Shown: positions 16,187 to 23,767, numbered from the stretch's first letter. The stretch is DNA of 36,942 nt from Candidatus Aminicenantota bacterium (GCA_024644125.1 JAHELQ010000004.1:843-37784), one strand, 5' to 3'. The notes: generated from the sequence alone by a model not told the origin. Numbers and translations are program-made.

Positions 16187-17737
16187 TTATTTATCTTCGT
16201 TTATAAAATCTTTCAATTTAATATCGTACGCTGTCAGGGTCCGGGCCAACACTTTGTTGATTTTCGCTACAGTCATGTTATATTCTTTCAAAGAATTCAA
16301 CAGTCCGGTTTCAGTCTGGGCATAATCCCGTTGATAATTCAATACATCATAGTTGGTTGACAGGCCTACGGAAAGTTTTTTCTCTTCGGCTTTCAGTTTC
16401 TGTTCCTGGAGTGTCAAGGCGATTTGGTTGGATTCCACAAGTTTGGAATTGGCTTCCAATTCTTTGATAACCTCTCTGACCTCTGAATAAACCAGGTTCT
16501 CAGTATTTTTCAAACCCAATAGCGCCCGCTTCAAATTTAATTTTGCCTGGGCCATTTGCGCTTTTTCCTGGGCGAAACTCAACGGCACGGTTAGTCGCAA
16601 CGAAACCGAATAGTTCTTGTACAGGCTGGAAAAAGTATCCTCGATCGTATCCCATATATCACGCTGGATCATTCCGATGGGCTTACCTCCAAACAGCGGG
16701 TTGCCGTCGTAGATGATCTGGTCGCCGCCGGCGCCGGTGGTATAATATGAGGCAACCAATTGCAGGTCTGGCAACATCTGGTTCCGAGCGTATTTGACAT
16801 TTATGTTGTGATTTTTTAATTCCAGACGCGCCTGTTCGATATCCGGTCGGCTATTGAGAGCTTCCTCCAAAAAGGCATTCAGATCGAAATTTACCGGTTT
16901 TACTTCAGGCATGTCCACCGGGACGACAATTTCTTCCCTCTGGGTCATGTTGAGGATACGCTTCAGATTTTCTTCTGCAGTCTGAATGGCCTTTTCCGCC
17001 TGAATCACCTGGCTTTCGTTCGTAGCCACTTCGGCTTTCGCTTCGAGAATATCAATCGGCGCGGCGGATCCGACTCTTACCTTGATTTCGTTCTGCCTCA
17101 ACAAATCCCGCGAGCGTTGTAGGGATTTTTTTCTGGATTCCAGGTCCTGGTAATAATAAACTAGATTCCAATATGCATCCTCTACATTGTAGACCAGATC
17201 TATGATGGACTGCCGCAACTGGTGACGCGCTTTTTTATAATCATTGGTGGCGACGATGATGTCTCTTTTCGTGGCGAGGGTACCGAAATTTTTCAACAAT
17301 GGCTGGGTCAATGAGGCGGTCAATACAGACTGGAGGTAGGGGTTGATGGTATTATAAATACTATTGCTCTCCGACCGGCCATTATTCAGGGAGATCCTCA
17401 AATCTCCTCCAATCGCGAGGCGTTGCGAGAGAGCGACGTTCAAACCGAGTCTTTTTCTGGTGATAATATCGGCTCCCTGTAACGCGTCGCTGGAAGGAGT
17501 GTTAGATTCGGAAGTCGTCATCTCAACCTCAAATTTCGGGATAAAGATCGCCCCCCGGATCAGTTTGTTCTGCATTGCCAGATCAGGATTGGTCATTTGC
17601 ACCTGGAGTTCCAGGTTTTCCTTCAATGCCTGGGCAATGGAATCTTTCAATGTCAATTCAAGCTTTTTTTCTTCCGCCTGAAGCGGTGCAGCGAATATCA
17701 AAGCAGCTATTAAGATTGTTCCAATCAATTGTTTCAT
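16187..17737 (-). CDS. TolC-family outer membrane efflux channel
   Basis: This is a 516-residue outer-membrane efflux protein. It has a cleavable signal peptide (MKQLIGTILIAALIFAAPLQA, probable cut after residue 21) and the two-fold repeated helical OEP domains, with long amphipathic coiled-coil helices (for example ILEAKAEVATNESQVIQAEK). The beta-barrel strands lie in the first 200 residues and around 330-400. TolC-type channels form trimers spanning the outer membrane and periplasm and dock with inner-membrane pumps. No adaptor or pump gene is adjacent, so its partner is elsewhere. The ATG has a GGAGG site 6 bases upstream. A strong terminator follows the stop, so it is probably a single-gene unit. 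Confidence 0.92.
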   Translation of the reverse strand: MKQLIGTILIAALIFAAPLQAEEKKLELTLKDSIAQALKENLELQVQMTNPDLAMQNKLIRGAIFIPKFEVEMTTSESNTPSSDALQGADIITRKRLGLNVALSQRLAIGGDLRISLNNGRSESNSIYNTINPYLQSVLTASLTQPLLKNFGTLATKRDIIVATNDYKKARHQLRQSIIDLVYNVEDAYWNLVYYYQDLESRKKSLQRSRDLLRQNEIKVRVGSAAPIDILEAKAEVATNESQVIQAEKAIQTAEENLKRILNMTQREEIVVPVDMPEVKPVNFDLNAFLEEALNSRPDIEQARLELKNHNINVKYARNQMLPDLQLVASYYTTGAGGDQIIYDGNPLFGGKPIGMIQRDIWDTIEDTFSSLYKNYSVSLRLTVPLSFAQEKAQMAQAKLNLKRALLGLKNTENLVYSEVREVIKELEANSKLVESNQIALTLQEQKLKAEEKKLSVGLSTNYDVLNYQRDYAQTETGLLNSLKEYNMTVAKINKVLARTLTAYDIKLKDFINEDK

Positions 17738-17755
17738 CAGTTTCCTCCACTACAC

Positions 17756-17785
17756 TGAATATGGTAAATACGAACGCGCGGCCAA
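17756..17785 (-). promoter_or_regulatory. Possible promoter of the TolC-family gene
   Basis: On the minus strand the -35 is TTGGCC (17785-17780), the spacer 18 bases and the -10 TATTCA (17761-17756), about 18 bases before the ATG. Both boxes are imperfect. Confidence 0.35.
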
Positions 17786-17846
17786 AAGGTTCCCGAGCAT
17801 CCGCTTTCCAATACTAAAAACTTCATTTTACCTGAATATGCGGCAA

Positions 17847-17883
17847 AAGGAAATATATTTGACTGCGGGAGATATTTTTCCTT
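17847..17883. repeat. Imperfect inverted repeat between divergent genes
   Basis: The arms AAGGAAATATAT (17847-17858) and ATATTTTTCCTT (17872-17883) pair at 11 of 12 positions around a 13-base centre. It could be an operator or a weak RNA hairpin. There is no T-tract for termination. Confidence 0.5.
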
Positions 17884-18041
17884 GCAGATTCCTTCGACCA
17901 ACAATACAAGAGCAATATCCATGCCAGTCAATTTTTTCATATATGTGTAAGAACACTGCACGCTAGTTTTTCTTGCAAAAAAAATAATTTCCGCTAATGG
18001 GGCATCGTTTGTCCGAATTCGAACACTCCGGGTCGAAAACC

Positions 18042-18070
18042 TTGACTTTTATTTGCTTTCATTTTATCGT
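18042..18070 (+). promoter_or_regulatory. Predicted promoter of the immunophilin lipoprotein
   Basis: The -35 is TTGACT (18042-18047), the spacer 17 bases and the -10 TATCGT (18065-18070). The start near 18077 leaves about 13 bases carrying GGAGG before the ATG at 18090. Confidence 0.55.
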
Positions 18071-18089
18071 AGCCCATACGGAGGTTAGA

Positions 18090-19079
18090 ATGAAAAAAAT
18101 TGTAGTTTTAATATTGATGATGGCATTTTTATTGGCCGGCTGCAAAACCGAGAAATATAAAGAGCCGGGCATTTATGCGGAGATTGATACCGGCAAAGGC
18201 CTGATCGTCGCATCTATGGAATTTGAGAAGGCGCCGATGACAGTGGCTAATTTTGTGGGACTGGCTGAAGGAACCATTAAAAACTCAGCCAAAGAGCCTG
18301 GCGTTCCTTATTTCAACGGATTGAAATTTCACCGGGTCGTTCCTGGTTTTGTCATTCAAGGCGGCGATCCCCAGGGTAACGGTTCGGGCGGTCCCGGATA
18401 CAAATTTCCAAATGAAATCCATCCGGATCTCAAACATAACGCCGCGGGAGTCTTGTCCATGGCAAACGCCGGACCCAACACCAACGGCAGCCAGTTTTTC
18501 ATCACCTTGAACGCAGCCCCGCGTCTGGATGGCGGATACTCAGTGTTTGGAAAGGTCGTGAAGGGCCTCGATGTGGTCAAAGCCATTCAGAAGGACGATA
18601 TTATAAAGACAATCAAGATCTTCAGGGTCGGCGCAGTGGCCAAAAACTTCAAAACCGACGACGCGTCATTCAAAGACATTGTAAAGAGAGCGGAAGCGGC
18701 GATCGAAAAGAAATTGGCGGATACACTGGCGGAAAAATACCCTGATGTGATAAAACTGGAAAACGGCCTCCGTTACAAAATACTGACACCGGGAAAAGGA
18801 TTGAAACCGGAAAAGGGCACGCCGGTCAAAGTGCACTACACTCTGACTTTGCTGGACGGAAAAAAGATCGACAGTTCGTTGGACCGAGGCGAGCCGTTGC
18901 CTTTCGAGGTAGGTATGGGGCAGATGATTCCCGGATTCGACCTGGCGGTGCAGGATATGGCCAAAGGGGAAAAACGATTGGTGATCATTCCGCCGGATCT
19001 GGGGTATGGGGAGCAAAGGAAGGGTCCGATCCCAGAAAACTCCATCCTGATCTTCGAAGTGGAATTAGTGGAATTCTAA
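18090..19079 (+). CDS. Dual-family peptidyl-prolyl isomerase lipoprotein (cyclophilin-FKBP fusion)
   Basis: This 329-residue protein joins two unrelated prolyl isomerase domains behind a lipoprotein signal (lipobox LLAGC, lipidation at C18). Residues about 28-185 are cyclophilin type, with FHRVVPGFVIQGGDP (R82, Q90) and ANAGPNTNGSQFFITL. After a helical linker (190-222), residues about 225-329 are FKBP type, with GTPVKVHYTL (Y250), MIPGFDLAVQDM, PPDLGYGE and SILIFEVEL. It would speed proline isomerisation of exported proteins in the periplasm. The frame is open further upstream, but GGAGG sits 5 bases before the ATG at 18090 and only this start gives a lipoprotein signal. Both active sites look intact. 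Confidence 0.92.
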   Translation: MKKIVVLILMMAFLLAGCKTEKYKEPGIYAEIDTGKGLIVASMEFEKAPMTVANFVGLAEGTIKNSAKEPGVPYFNGLKFHRVVPGFVIQGGDPQGNGSGGPGYKFPNEIHPDLKHNAAGVLSMANAGPNTNGSQFFITLNAAPRLDGGYSVFGKVVKGLDVVKAIQKDDIIKTIKIFRVGAVAKNFKTDDASFKDIVKRAEAAIEKKLADTLAEKYPDVIKLENGLRYKILTPGKGLKPEKGTPVKVHYTLTLLDGKKIDSSLDRGEPLPFEVGMGQMIPGFDLAVQDMAKGEKRLVIIPPDLGYGEQRKGPIPENSILIFEVELVEF

Positions 19080-19094
19080 AATGTAATCATGCTG

Positions 19095-19120
19095 GCCGTG
19101 ACCGCACTCACGTTCACGGC
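19095..19120. terminator. Hairpin between convergent genes, possible bidirectional terminator
   Basis: A perfect 7-base-pair stem, GCCGTGA (19095-19101) with TCACGGC (19114-19120), lies around a 12-base loop between two convergent stop codons. The right arm covers the nucleotidyltransferase stop codon. It has no T-tract on either side, so it may be only an mRNA 3' stabiliser. Confidence 0.35.
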
Positions 19121-20019
19121 TGAGCGTGCAAATCGTAAACCCCGTCCGGGGTGATGATTTTATCGCGATAATTCACGTCATTCAGTGACATATTCCCGGT
19201 AACAATACAATTGGAAAGCGACGAACGTCCGCCGACCGTAGTATTCTCCCAGATTACCGAGTTGACCAGGGAACACCCCTTGCCGGTCTTCACATTGAGG
19301 GAAAAAGAATTGTCTCGCTCCGATCCGATGTGCTTCCGGTACGCGGCGTCGGCTTGAAGATAGAGATATGGGGTGCCGAGATCCCACCAGGGACCGGTCG
19401 TTTCGATTACCGAAATATCGAACGATCCGCCTGCCAGGGTATCAAAGAAGCTGACGTGGGCGATCGCTTCCAGCACGCGCTTCGTGAATAGCGCGACGCC
19501 GGTGTACATCCAGTTGAATCCATCATGCAGCACAAATTCTTCAGAAAGCGACATATCCTTCTTGCGCCCTAAAAAACGGGCGCCGGACAGTACCAATGGC
19601 GCATATTGTTTCTCCGATGTTTTTTTCACCAGCAACACCCCATCACATTTTTTTGTCCGCAAGAGAGACACCATTTCGTGAAGAGGAATCTCCGTAAAAA
19701 TATCTCCATTCACCACCAGCAACATTTCTTTTATATGAGGCGCGGCTTCTTTCAAAATGTTGCTTCCCGAGAGCGATTCCTCATAAAAAAAATGAAGCCC
19801 TTCTCGGTGCGACAAGGCCTTCCGGATATGTTCGCCATGATGGTGAAGATTGACAAATCCACGCCTCGATCCGAGTGCTCGCAATTGATCCGACATAATC
19901 TCGATCAACGGTCGCCCCGCCATGGGAAACAGCGGTTTCGGTTTGTAATCGCTCAACGGCCGGGCTCTGGTACCCAAACCTCCGGCCAATAAAAAGAACG
20001 GAATTTCAGCCGGGATCAT
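19114..20019 (-). CDS. Sugar-1-phosphate nucleotidyltransferase
   Basis: This is a 301-residue NTP-transferase with the nucleotide-binding loop LAGGLGTRARPLSDYKPKPL (11-30), a metal-binding aspartate in VVNGDIF (D106) and a WWDLGTPYLYL segment near 213. The last ~55 residues look like a short left-handed beta-helix (CSLVNSVIWENTTVGGRSSL). It would make an NDP-sugar from a sugar-1-phosphate; the substrate cannot be read from sequence, and MurU-like or heptose-type enzymes are both possible. The ATG overlaps the stop of the CYTH gene as ATGA and has no obvious ribosome site, so translation is coupled. It is the last gene of the polyprenyl synthase operon. Confidence 0.88.
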   Translation of the reverse strand: MIPAEIPFFLLAGGLGTRARPLSDYKPKPLFPMAGRPLIEIMSDQLRALGSRRGFVNLHHHGEHIRKALSHREGLHFFYEESLSGSNILKEAAPHIKEMLLVVNGDIFTEIPLHEMVSLLRTKKCDGVLLVKKTSEKQYAPLVLSGARFLGRKKDMSLSEEFVLHDGFNWMYTGVALFTKRVLEAIAHVSFFDTLAGGSFDISVIETTGPWWDLGTPYLYLQADAAYRKHIGSERDNSFSLNVKTGKGCSLVNSVIWENTTVGGRSSLSNCIVTGNMSLNDVNYRDKIITPDGVYDLHAQP

Positions 20020-20579
20020 CGTTCAAAGACCATATCCCCGCTATACCCCATCTCAACGAACAAGCGTCGGTAATTACGAGTTATATAATCCTTTTTAGTA
20101 TATCCAAACGCCTGCGCCATTACGTCGATCTCATTCTCCGGCGCTTCGATCTCCATGAAATTCCCGATTGGTGTTTCGTCCAGAAACACGGTCACCGGTC
20201 CTCGCCGCCACGTTTCTCGGTACTTTTCGTAAATCCAGACCATCCGGTATTCCAGTCCCAGGAGAATCGTCTTCATCCGCTCGAAGTGCCCGATACCCGA
20301 TTCGATCTCTTCGCGAATTTTGTATTCGTCATCGGTATCGTTTTCTTTTACCGGGCGTTTGAAGGTGATGATGTTTTTGTTGCCGAACCGCCGCAACCTC
20401 AACAGTTGGTTGCGGGAAGCGAGCGAATGATCGGGAGTGTCAAACAAAATATTGCGCTCAAACTGGCGGGGGTCCAAAAGAACGAACCCTGCATCCGGCA
20501 AGAAACGCCTTGCGAGAGGCAAATCGGTCAATTTCAATTTGATCTCAATTTCCAGATGATGCAAAGATTCTTGTCCCAT
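20016..20579 (-). CDS. CYTH-domain protein (triphosphate tunnel family)
   Basis: This is a 187-residue CYTH protein. The N-terminal ExExK signature is E10-I-E12-I-K14. Other tunnel-lining basic and acidic residues follow in LLRLRRFG, ITFKRPVKE, YKIREEIE, VFLDETPIGNFMEIE and the C-terminal NYRRLF. Members bind triphosphates in a beta-tunnel and act as class IV adenylate cyclases, thiamine triphosphatases or inorganic triphosphatases. Sequence alone does not decide between these. It is joined by a 1-base TGATG overlap to the polyprenyl synthase upstream and an ATGA overlap to the nucleotidyltransferase downstream, so it may serve the same pathway. Confidence 0.88.
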   Translation of the reverse strand: MGQESLHHLEIEIKLKLTDLPLARRFLPDAGFVLLDPRQFERNILFDTPDHSLASRNQLLRLRRFGNKNIITFKRPVKENDTDDEYKIREEIESGIGHFERMKTILLGLEYRMVWIYEKYRETWRRGPVTVFLDETPIGNFMEIEAPENEIDVMAQAFGYTKKDYITRNYRRLFVEMGYSGDMVFER

Positions 20580-21520
20580 CAGTAATCGCGGTACCTGATA
20601 AATCCAAGCAAGTGAAGCAACGACTCTTTGTACAGAGAATCCGGGAATTGCCGTATGAACGCCTGGCAGGAGTTGTAATAGTCATCTATAAAATCCAGAC
20701 ACTTCCGTTTGATGCCGTACTCTTCCATCAAGGCCAAAAACAGTTCCTGGTCTTTTTCACCGAAGTCCTCCGGAATGTCAACATTACGGGATTTCAGCAA
20801 TAGAATCAACGGTAGGGTAATCTTCCCCTCTTTCAGATCGCGGAACCGGTCTTTACCGGAATTCTCCGAAAAAATATCGAGAATGTCGTCGATGACCTGG
20901 AAAATAGTGCCAAAATCCATACCAAAGTTATAAAATTCCTCGGCCCGCTGCGGCGAATCGCCGTTCAAAAGGGAGGCGATCTTGCACACGCCGGCAAAAA
21001 GCGACGAGGTCTTCTTCTGGATGATATCGATATAAGTAGCGGTTTTGACCTTTGTATTGAAGTGGTTTTCGATCTCCAGTAACTGGCCTTCGATCATCAA
21101 AAGCGCCGCTTCCAGCATGATGTCCAGGACTTTTTCCCGCCTCAATTTATGAATGGAGAATAACGAATTGATGAATAGATAATCTCCCCATAGAACGGAG
21201 ATATGGTTCCCGAAACTGAAATTCAGAGTTCTCGCTCCCCGCCGCAATTGAGAGTTATCCACCACATCGTCATGGATAAGGCTCGACAGATGAAACATCT
21301 CGACAGAAGCGGCGATCGGCGGCAATTCATCCACGAGGCCATCATTCATCCCTGCCAGCAAAAACAAAACAGTCGAACGAATTCGTTTCCCTTTTTTTAA
21401 AGGAGTTTTATCCGACACCGTTTTTATCAAGTTTATTTTGCTCCTGAAGTCTTTCAACAGTAAATTATCCGTTTTCTCCAGGAGATCCTTCACAGGTTTT
21501 TGGATCTCTTTTAGATTCAT
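20579..21520 (-). CDS. Polyprenyl diphosphate synthase
   Basis: This is a 313-residue trans-prenyltransferase. It has GKRIR (44-48), the first aspartate motif DDVVD at 84-88 and the second DDILD at 211-215. The residue five before the first motif is Ser79, a small side chain that usually allows long products, so a quinone side chain or other long-chain lipid precursor is likelier than FPP; this is inference. The frame opens at a TTG (21583), but a promoter with a -10 ending at 21528 places the start at the ATG 21520, seven bases further on, with no ribosome site. It is the first gene of a three-gene operon. Confidence 0.92.
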   Translation of the reverse strand: MNLKEIQKPVKDLLEKTDNLLLKDFRSKINLIKTVSDKTPLKKGKRIRSTVLFLLAGMNDGLVDELPPIAASVEMFHLSSLIHDDVVDNSQLRRGARTLNFSFGNHISVLWGDYLFINSLFSIHKLRREKVLDIMLEAALLMIEGQLLEIENHFNTKVKTATYIDIIQKKTSSLFAGVCKIASLLNGDSPQRAEEFYNFGMDFGTIFQVIDDILDIFSENSGKDRFRDLKEGKITLPLILLLKSRNVDIPEDFGEKDQELFLALMEEYGIKRKCLDFIDDYYNSCQAFIRQFPDSLYKESLLHLLGFIRYRDY

Positions 21521-21527
21521 TAGGGCA

Positions 21528-21556
21528 ATTGTATCATCATTAACATTATTTTGCAA
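21528..21556 (-). promoter_or_regulatory. Predicted leaderless promoter of the polyprenyl synthase operon
   Basis: On the minus strand the -35 is TTGCAA (21556-21551), the spacer 17 bases and the -10 TACAAT (21533-21528). Seven bases separate the -10 from the ATG at 21520. The promoter lies inside the longer TTG-initiated frame. Confidence 0.65.
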
Positions 21557-21600
21557 CGGAATCCGGACTCTTGCAGCGTCCAATGTGATAAAATTACACG

Positions 21601-22026
21601 ATGATCGAATTATATAAAATCGAGCTGAATACAGTTGGGAAAAATGACATCGTTGATATTACCGGGGATGTGAAAGCCATCATCCGCCGATCGCAGATCA
21701 CCGACGGAAGCGCTTTGATATTTGTCCCTGGAGCCACGGGCGCGCTCTCCACAGTCGAATACGAACCGGGCCTGCTTCGCGATCTCCCGCGACTCATGGA
21801 AAAGCTCATTCCCGAAAAAGAGCACTACCATCACAACGAAACCTGGCACGACGGCAACGGCCATTCCCATCTCCGGGCGACATTGATGGGGCCTTCGCTG
21901 ACCGTCCCTTTTTCCGGCAAAGAGATGATCCTCGGTACCTGGCAGCAGATCATCTTCCTGGAATTCGACAACAAACCGCACCACCGGGAGCTGGTGGTTC
22001 AATTAATGGGTGAGAGACTGGATTAA
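21601..22026 (+). CDS. yjbQ: YjbQ/UPF0047 family protein
   Basis: This is a 141-residue YjbQ (UPF0047) protein, a widely conserved small enzyme fold reported to show secondary thiamine-phosphate synthase activity; its main role is unsettled. Conserved segments are FVPGATGALSTVEYEPGL, the His-rich HDGNGHSHLRATLMGPS near 83-99, and LGTWQQIIFLEFDN. The length is that of the family. There is no ribosome site before the ATG; a TAAAAT box at 21589-21594 ends six bases upstream, suggesting a leaderless transcript, though no good -35 matches it. Its 3' end overlaps the convergent PLP-enzyme gene by 24 bases. Confidence 0.9.
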   Translation: MIELYKIELNTVGKNDIVDITGDVKAIIRRSQITDGSALIFVPGATGALSTVEYEPGLLRDLPRLMEKLIPEKEHYHHNETWHDGNGHSHLRATLMGPSLTVPFSGKEMILGTWQQIIFLEFDNKPHHRELVVQLMGERLD

Positions 22027-23103
22027 CCGGGTTTCCTCTTTCATCAGATTGGCGGCGAGGCAGGAATGAACCGGCAATACGGCCAAAAGATCGCCGCGGC
22101 GGAGATTGTCCAGCACCCCGGGCGGCGCCTTGACAATACCGTGCTCCTGGCTTAGAGAACTGACATAGGTATCCGGCAGCGGCATCTCCCAACCGGCCTC
22201 CGTCAACGTGCACACATAGCCGAATATTTTTTGCCCCTGCGTCCCGACGCAATGTTCCTTTGACAGATGAACCGCTCCGCCGTAGAGGACGAACTCCCCA
22301 CGCCGGGGATAAATTCCCACCACCGGACAGGCCAACGCGACCGCAATCTCCTCCAACCGGCACGAACCGATGAAATATTGCATTAAGTCATAATACACAA
22401 AATTACCGCAACGGATTTCATCGACACCCGAAAAATCCTCGACTATGCTGCATGTGGGGGTATCACCCACAGATATCTCGACCTTCGCTATCCCCTGCTC
22501 CCGCAACGCCAGTTCAATCGCCGCCATCCTGTCCGCCGTATCCCTGAAGACCGCTTCGAGCTCATCCTTTCCCCGCGCATTGTACGAATGGCCCGCGTGG
22601 GTCAACAAGCCCCGGAGACGGAGCTTCGTCGATGAAACAATCGCCCGCGCCACAGCCGCGATCTCCCGCTTCTCGCTGTCCGGGATTCCACTCCGGTGAT
22701 AACCGGTATCCACTTCGATCCATATATCGACGCCCCCTTCCAATCGCTCATCCAGGAAGCGGACCGACTCCTCCGCTTCCACCAGGAGATGGAGCTTCGC
22801 CTTCTTCGCCAACCGGTTGATGGCGTCTATTTCCAAACGGTTCACAGGAAAAGCGACGGTAATATCCTCCCAACCTTCTTCCGCAAAATAGGAGGCCATA
22901 CTCACCGACGAAACAGTGATGCCGGAAATCCCAAATTCCCGGAACATATCTCCCACTTCGGCAGATTGGTGGGTTTTGAAGTGAGGCTTCAACCGCACAT
23001 GTTGCCTCACACATTTTTCTGCGATTTTTTTAATGTTGTTGCTAACGATCTCCTGGTCAACCAGGAGCGTCGGTTTCGTAATTTCTTTCGTCATGCGCTT
23101 CAT
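22003..23103 (-). CDS. PLP enzyme of the D-threonine aldolase / D-serine dehydratase-like family
   Basis: This 366-residue fold-type III PLP enzyme has the alanine-racemase-like N-terminal barrel. The PLP lysine is K43 in KPHFKTHQS. The C-terminal domain ends with HSC (H346, C348), the metal-binding pair of D-threonine aldolases and eukaryotic-type D-serine dehydratases. The likely activity is metal-assisted cleavage or dehydration of a D-beta-hydroxy amino acid; the substrate is not determined. The frame continues upstream to an ATG at 23178, but a TTGACT-17-TATATT promoter lies inside that extension and points to the ATG at 23103. That start also fits the family's N-terminus (ITKPTLLVD). 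Confidence 0.9.
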   Translation of the reverse strand: MKRMTKEITKPTLLVDQEIVSNNIKKIAEKCVRQHVRLKPHFKTHQSAEVGDMFREFGISGITVSSVSMASYFAEEGWEDITVAFPVNRLEIDAINRLAKKAKLHLLVEAEESVRFLDERLEGGVDIWIEVDTGYHRSGIPDSEKREIAAVARAIVSSTKLRLRGLLTHAGHSYNARGKDELEAVFRDTADRMAAIELALREQGIAKVEISVGDTPTCSIVEDFSGVDEIRCGNFVYYDLMQYFIGSCRLEEIAVALACPVVGIYPRRGEFVLYGGAVHLSKEHCVGTQGQKIFGYVCTLTEAGWEMPLPDTYVSSLSQEHGIVKAPPGVLDNLRRGDLLAVLPVHSCLAANLMKEETRLIQSLTH

Positions 23104-23110
23104 GGCTGCC

Positions 23111-23139
23111 AATATATCACGCTCCCGCCCCAGAGTCAA
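23111..23139 (-). promoter_or_regulatory. Predicted leaderless promoter of the D-amino-acid PLP enzyme
   Basis: On the minus strand the -35 is TTGACT (23139-23134), the spacer 17 bases and the -10 TATATT (23116-23111). Seven bases separate it from the ATG at 23103, and there is no Shine-Dalgarno sequence. Confidence 0.65.
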
Positions 23140-23172
23140 AGCCCCCGAGAGATCCTTCGCAAAGGGAAGAGG

Positions 23173-23201
23173 TTGCATTTTTGGCCCGACTTCACTATAA
23201 T
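23173..23201 (+). promoter_or_regulatory. Predicted sigma70 promoter of the 23219 gene
   Basis: The -35 is TTGCAT (23173-23178), the spacer 17 bases and the -10 a perfect TATAAT (23196-23201). The predicted transcript begins around the GGAGAG ribosome site (23208-23213). Confidence 0.7.
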
Positions 23202-23218
23202 TAGCGTGGAGAGCAAAG

Positions 23219-23752
23219 TTGGATACTCAAGAAGAAAATCAGCAGCGAAACAATGATGTCGCCAGGATAGCGGCATATATCCCCGGCTTCAAGGGATACA
23301 GCGACTCTGAGCAACGTAACGATTCAGACATGCGAGTACGGTCCGCCGTCGCCCGGAAATTGGATTTATTCAAAACTGCGCTGGCAGAAATCATTCAAAC
23401 TGTGGCGGCCGAAAAACGGCTGGACCTTTTATCCGATTACGACGGTCTGGTAACCTCCATCGGAGAATTTCAGATATTACTCAAAGAACCTCCTGGAGAC
23501 TGCGGAGATTTTTTTCAATTGCAATCCGTCAAAGAAGAAAACACATCGGATATTTACCGGTTGGATTTGCAATTATTGGAGAAAGCGGCTCATTTCCTGG
23601 AGCAACTGGAAACACTCAAACAAAGCCCCTTTGAGCGAAGCGACGCCCGGAGTTTGGACTCGAGACTCCGGGAAATGATCACGTGCTTCACCGAACGGGC
23701 CATCAGTATGAAAGGTTGCCATCAGATTGAGCAAACCCTTTCCGATTCCTGA
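23219..23752 (+). CDS. Hypothetical protein, mostly helical, TTG start
   Basis: I do not recognise this 177-residue soluble protein. It starts at TTG, supported by GGAGAG five bases upstream and a well-formed promoter. The N-terminal motif IPGFKGYSDSEQRNDSDMRV, then RSAVARKL, recalls a Gly-Tyr-rich segment I have seen at the front of some uncharacterised bacterial proteins; that is memory, not a search. The rest is predicted helical, with long amphipathic stretches (LDLFKTALAEIIQTVAAEKR; LEKAAHFLEQLETLK), so oligomerisation is possible. There is no signal peptide or membrane segment. trxB follows 57 bases downstream with its own possible promoter. Confidence 0.75.
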   Translation: MDTQEENQQRNNDVARIAAYIPGFKGYSDSEQRNDSDMRVRSAVARKLDLFKTALAEIIQTVAAEKRLDLLSDYDGLVTSIGEFQILLKEPPGDCGDFFQLQSVKEENTSDIYRLDLQLLEKAAHFLEQLETLKQSPFERSDARSLDSRLREMITCFTERAISMKGCHQIEQTLSDS

Positions 23753-23761
23753 ATTTTGATG

Positions 23762-23767
23762 TATAAT
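23762..23767 (+). promoter_or_regulatory. Possible -10 box of trxB
   Basis: A perfect TATAAT lies in the gap before trxB, 42 bases from its ATG. No good -35 is found at 16-18 bases, so trxB may also be read from the upstream promoter. Confidence 0.4.

Larger units (their letters stand above)
17738..18089. other. Divergent intergenic region of 352 bases
   Basis: It contains the weak TolC-gene promoter, an imperfect inverted repeat at 17847-17883 and the promoter of the immunophilin gene (18042-18070). A 74-codon minus-strand frame (17737-17961) touches the TolC start but has no protein-like character. I see no RNA gene. Confidence 0.55.

Noticed and set aside
17737..17961. 74-codon minus-strand frame ending with a TGATG overlap at the TolC start
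   Set aside because: The overlap looks like translational coupling, but the peptide is not protein-like and no start signals exist; the TolC gene has its own GGAGG.
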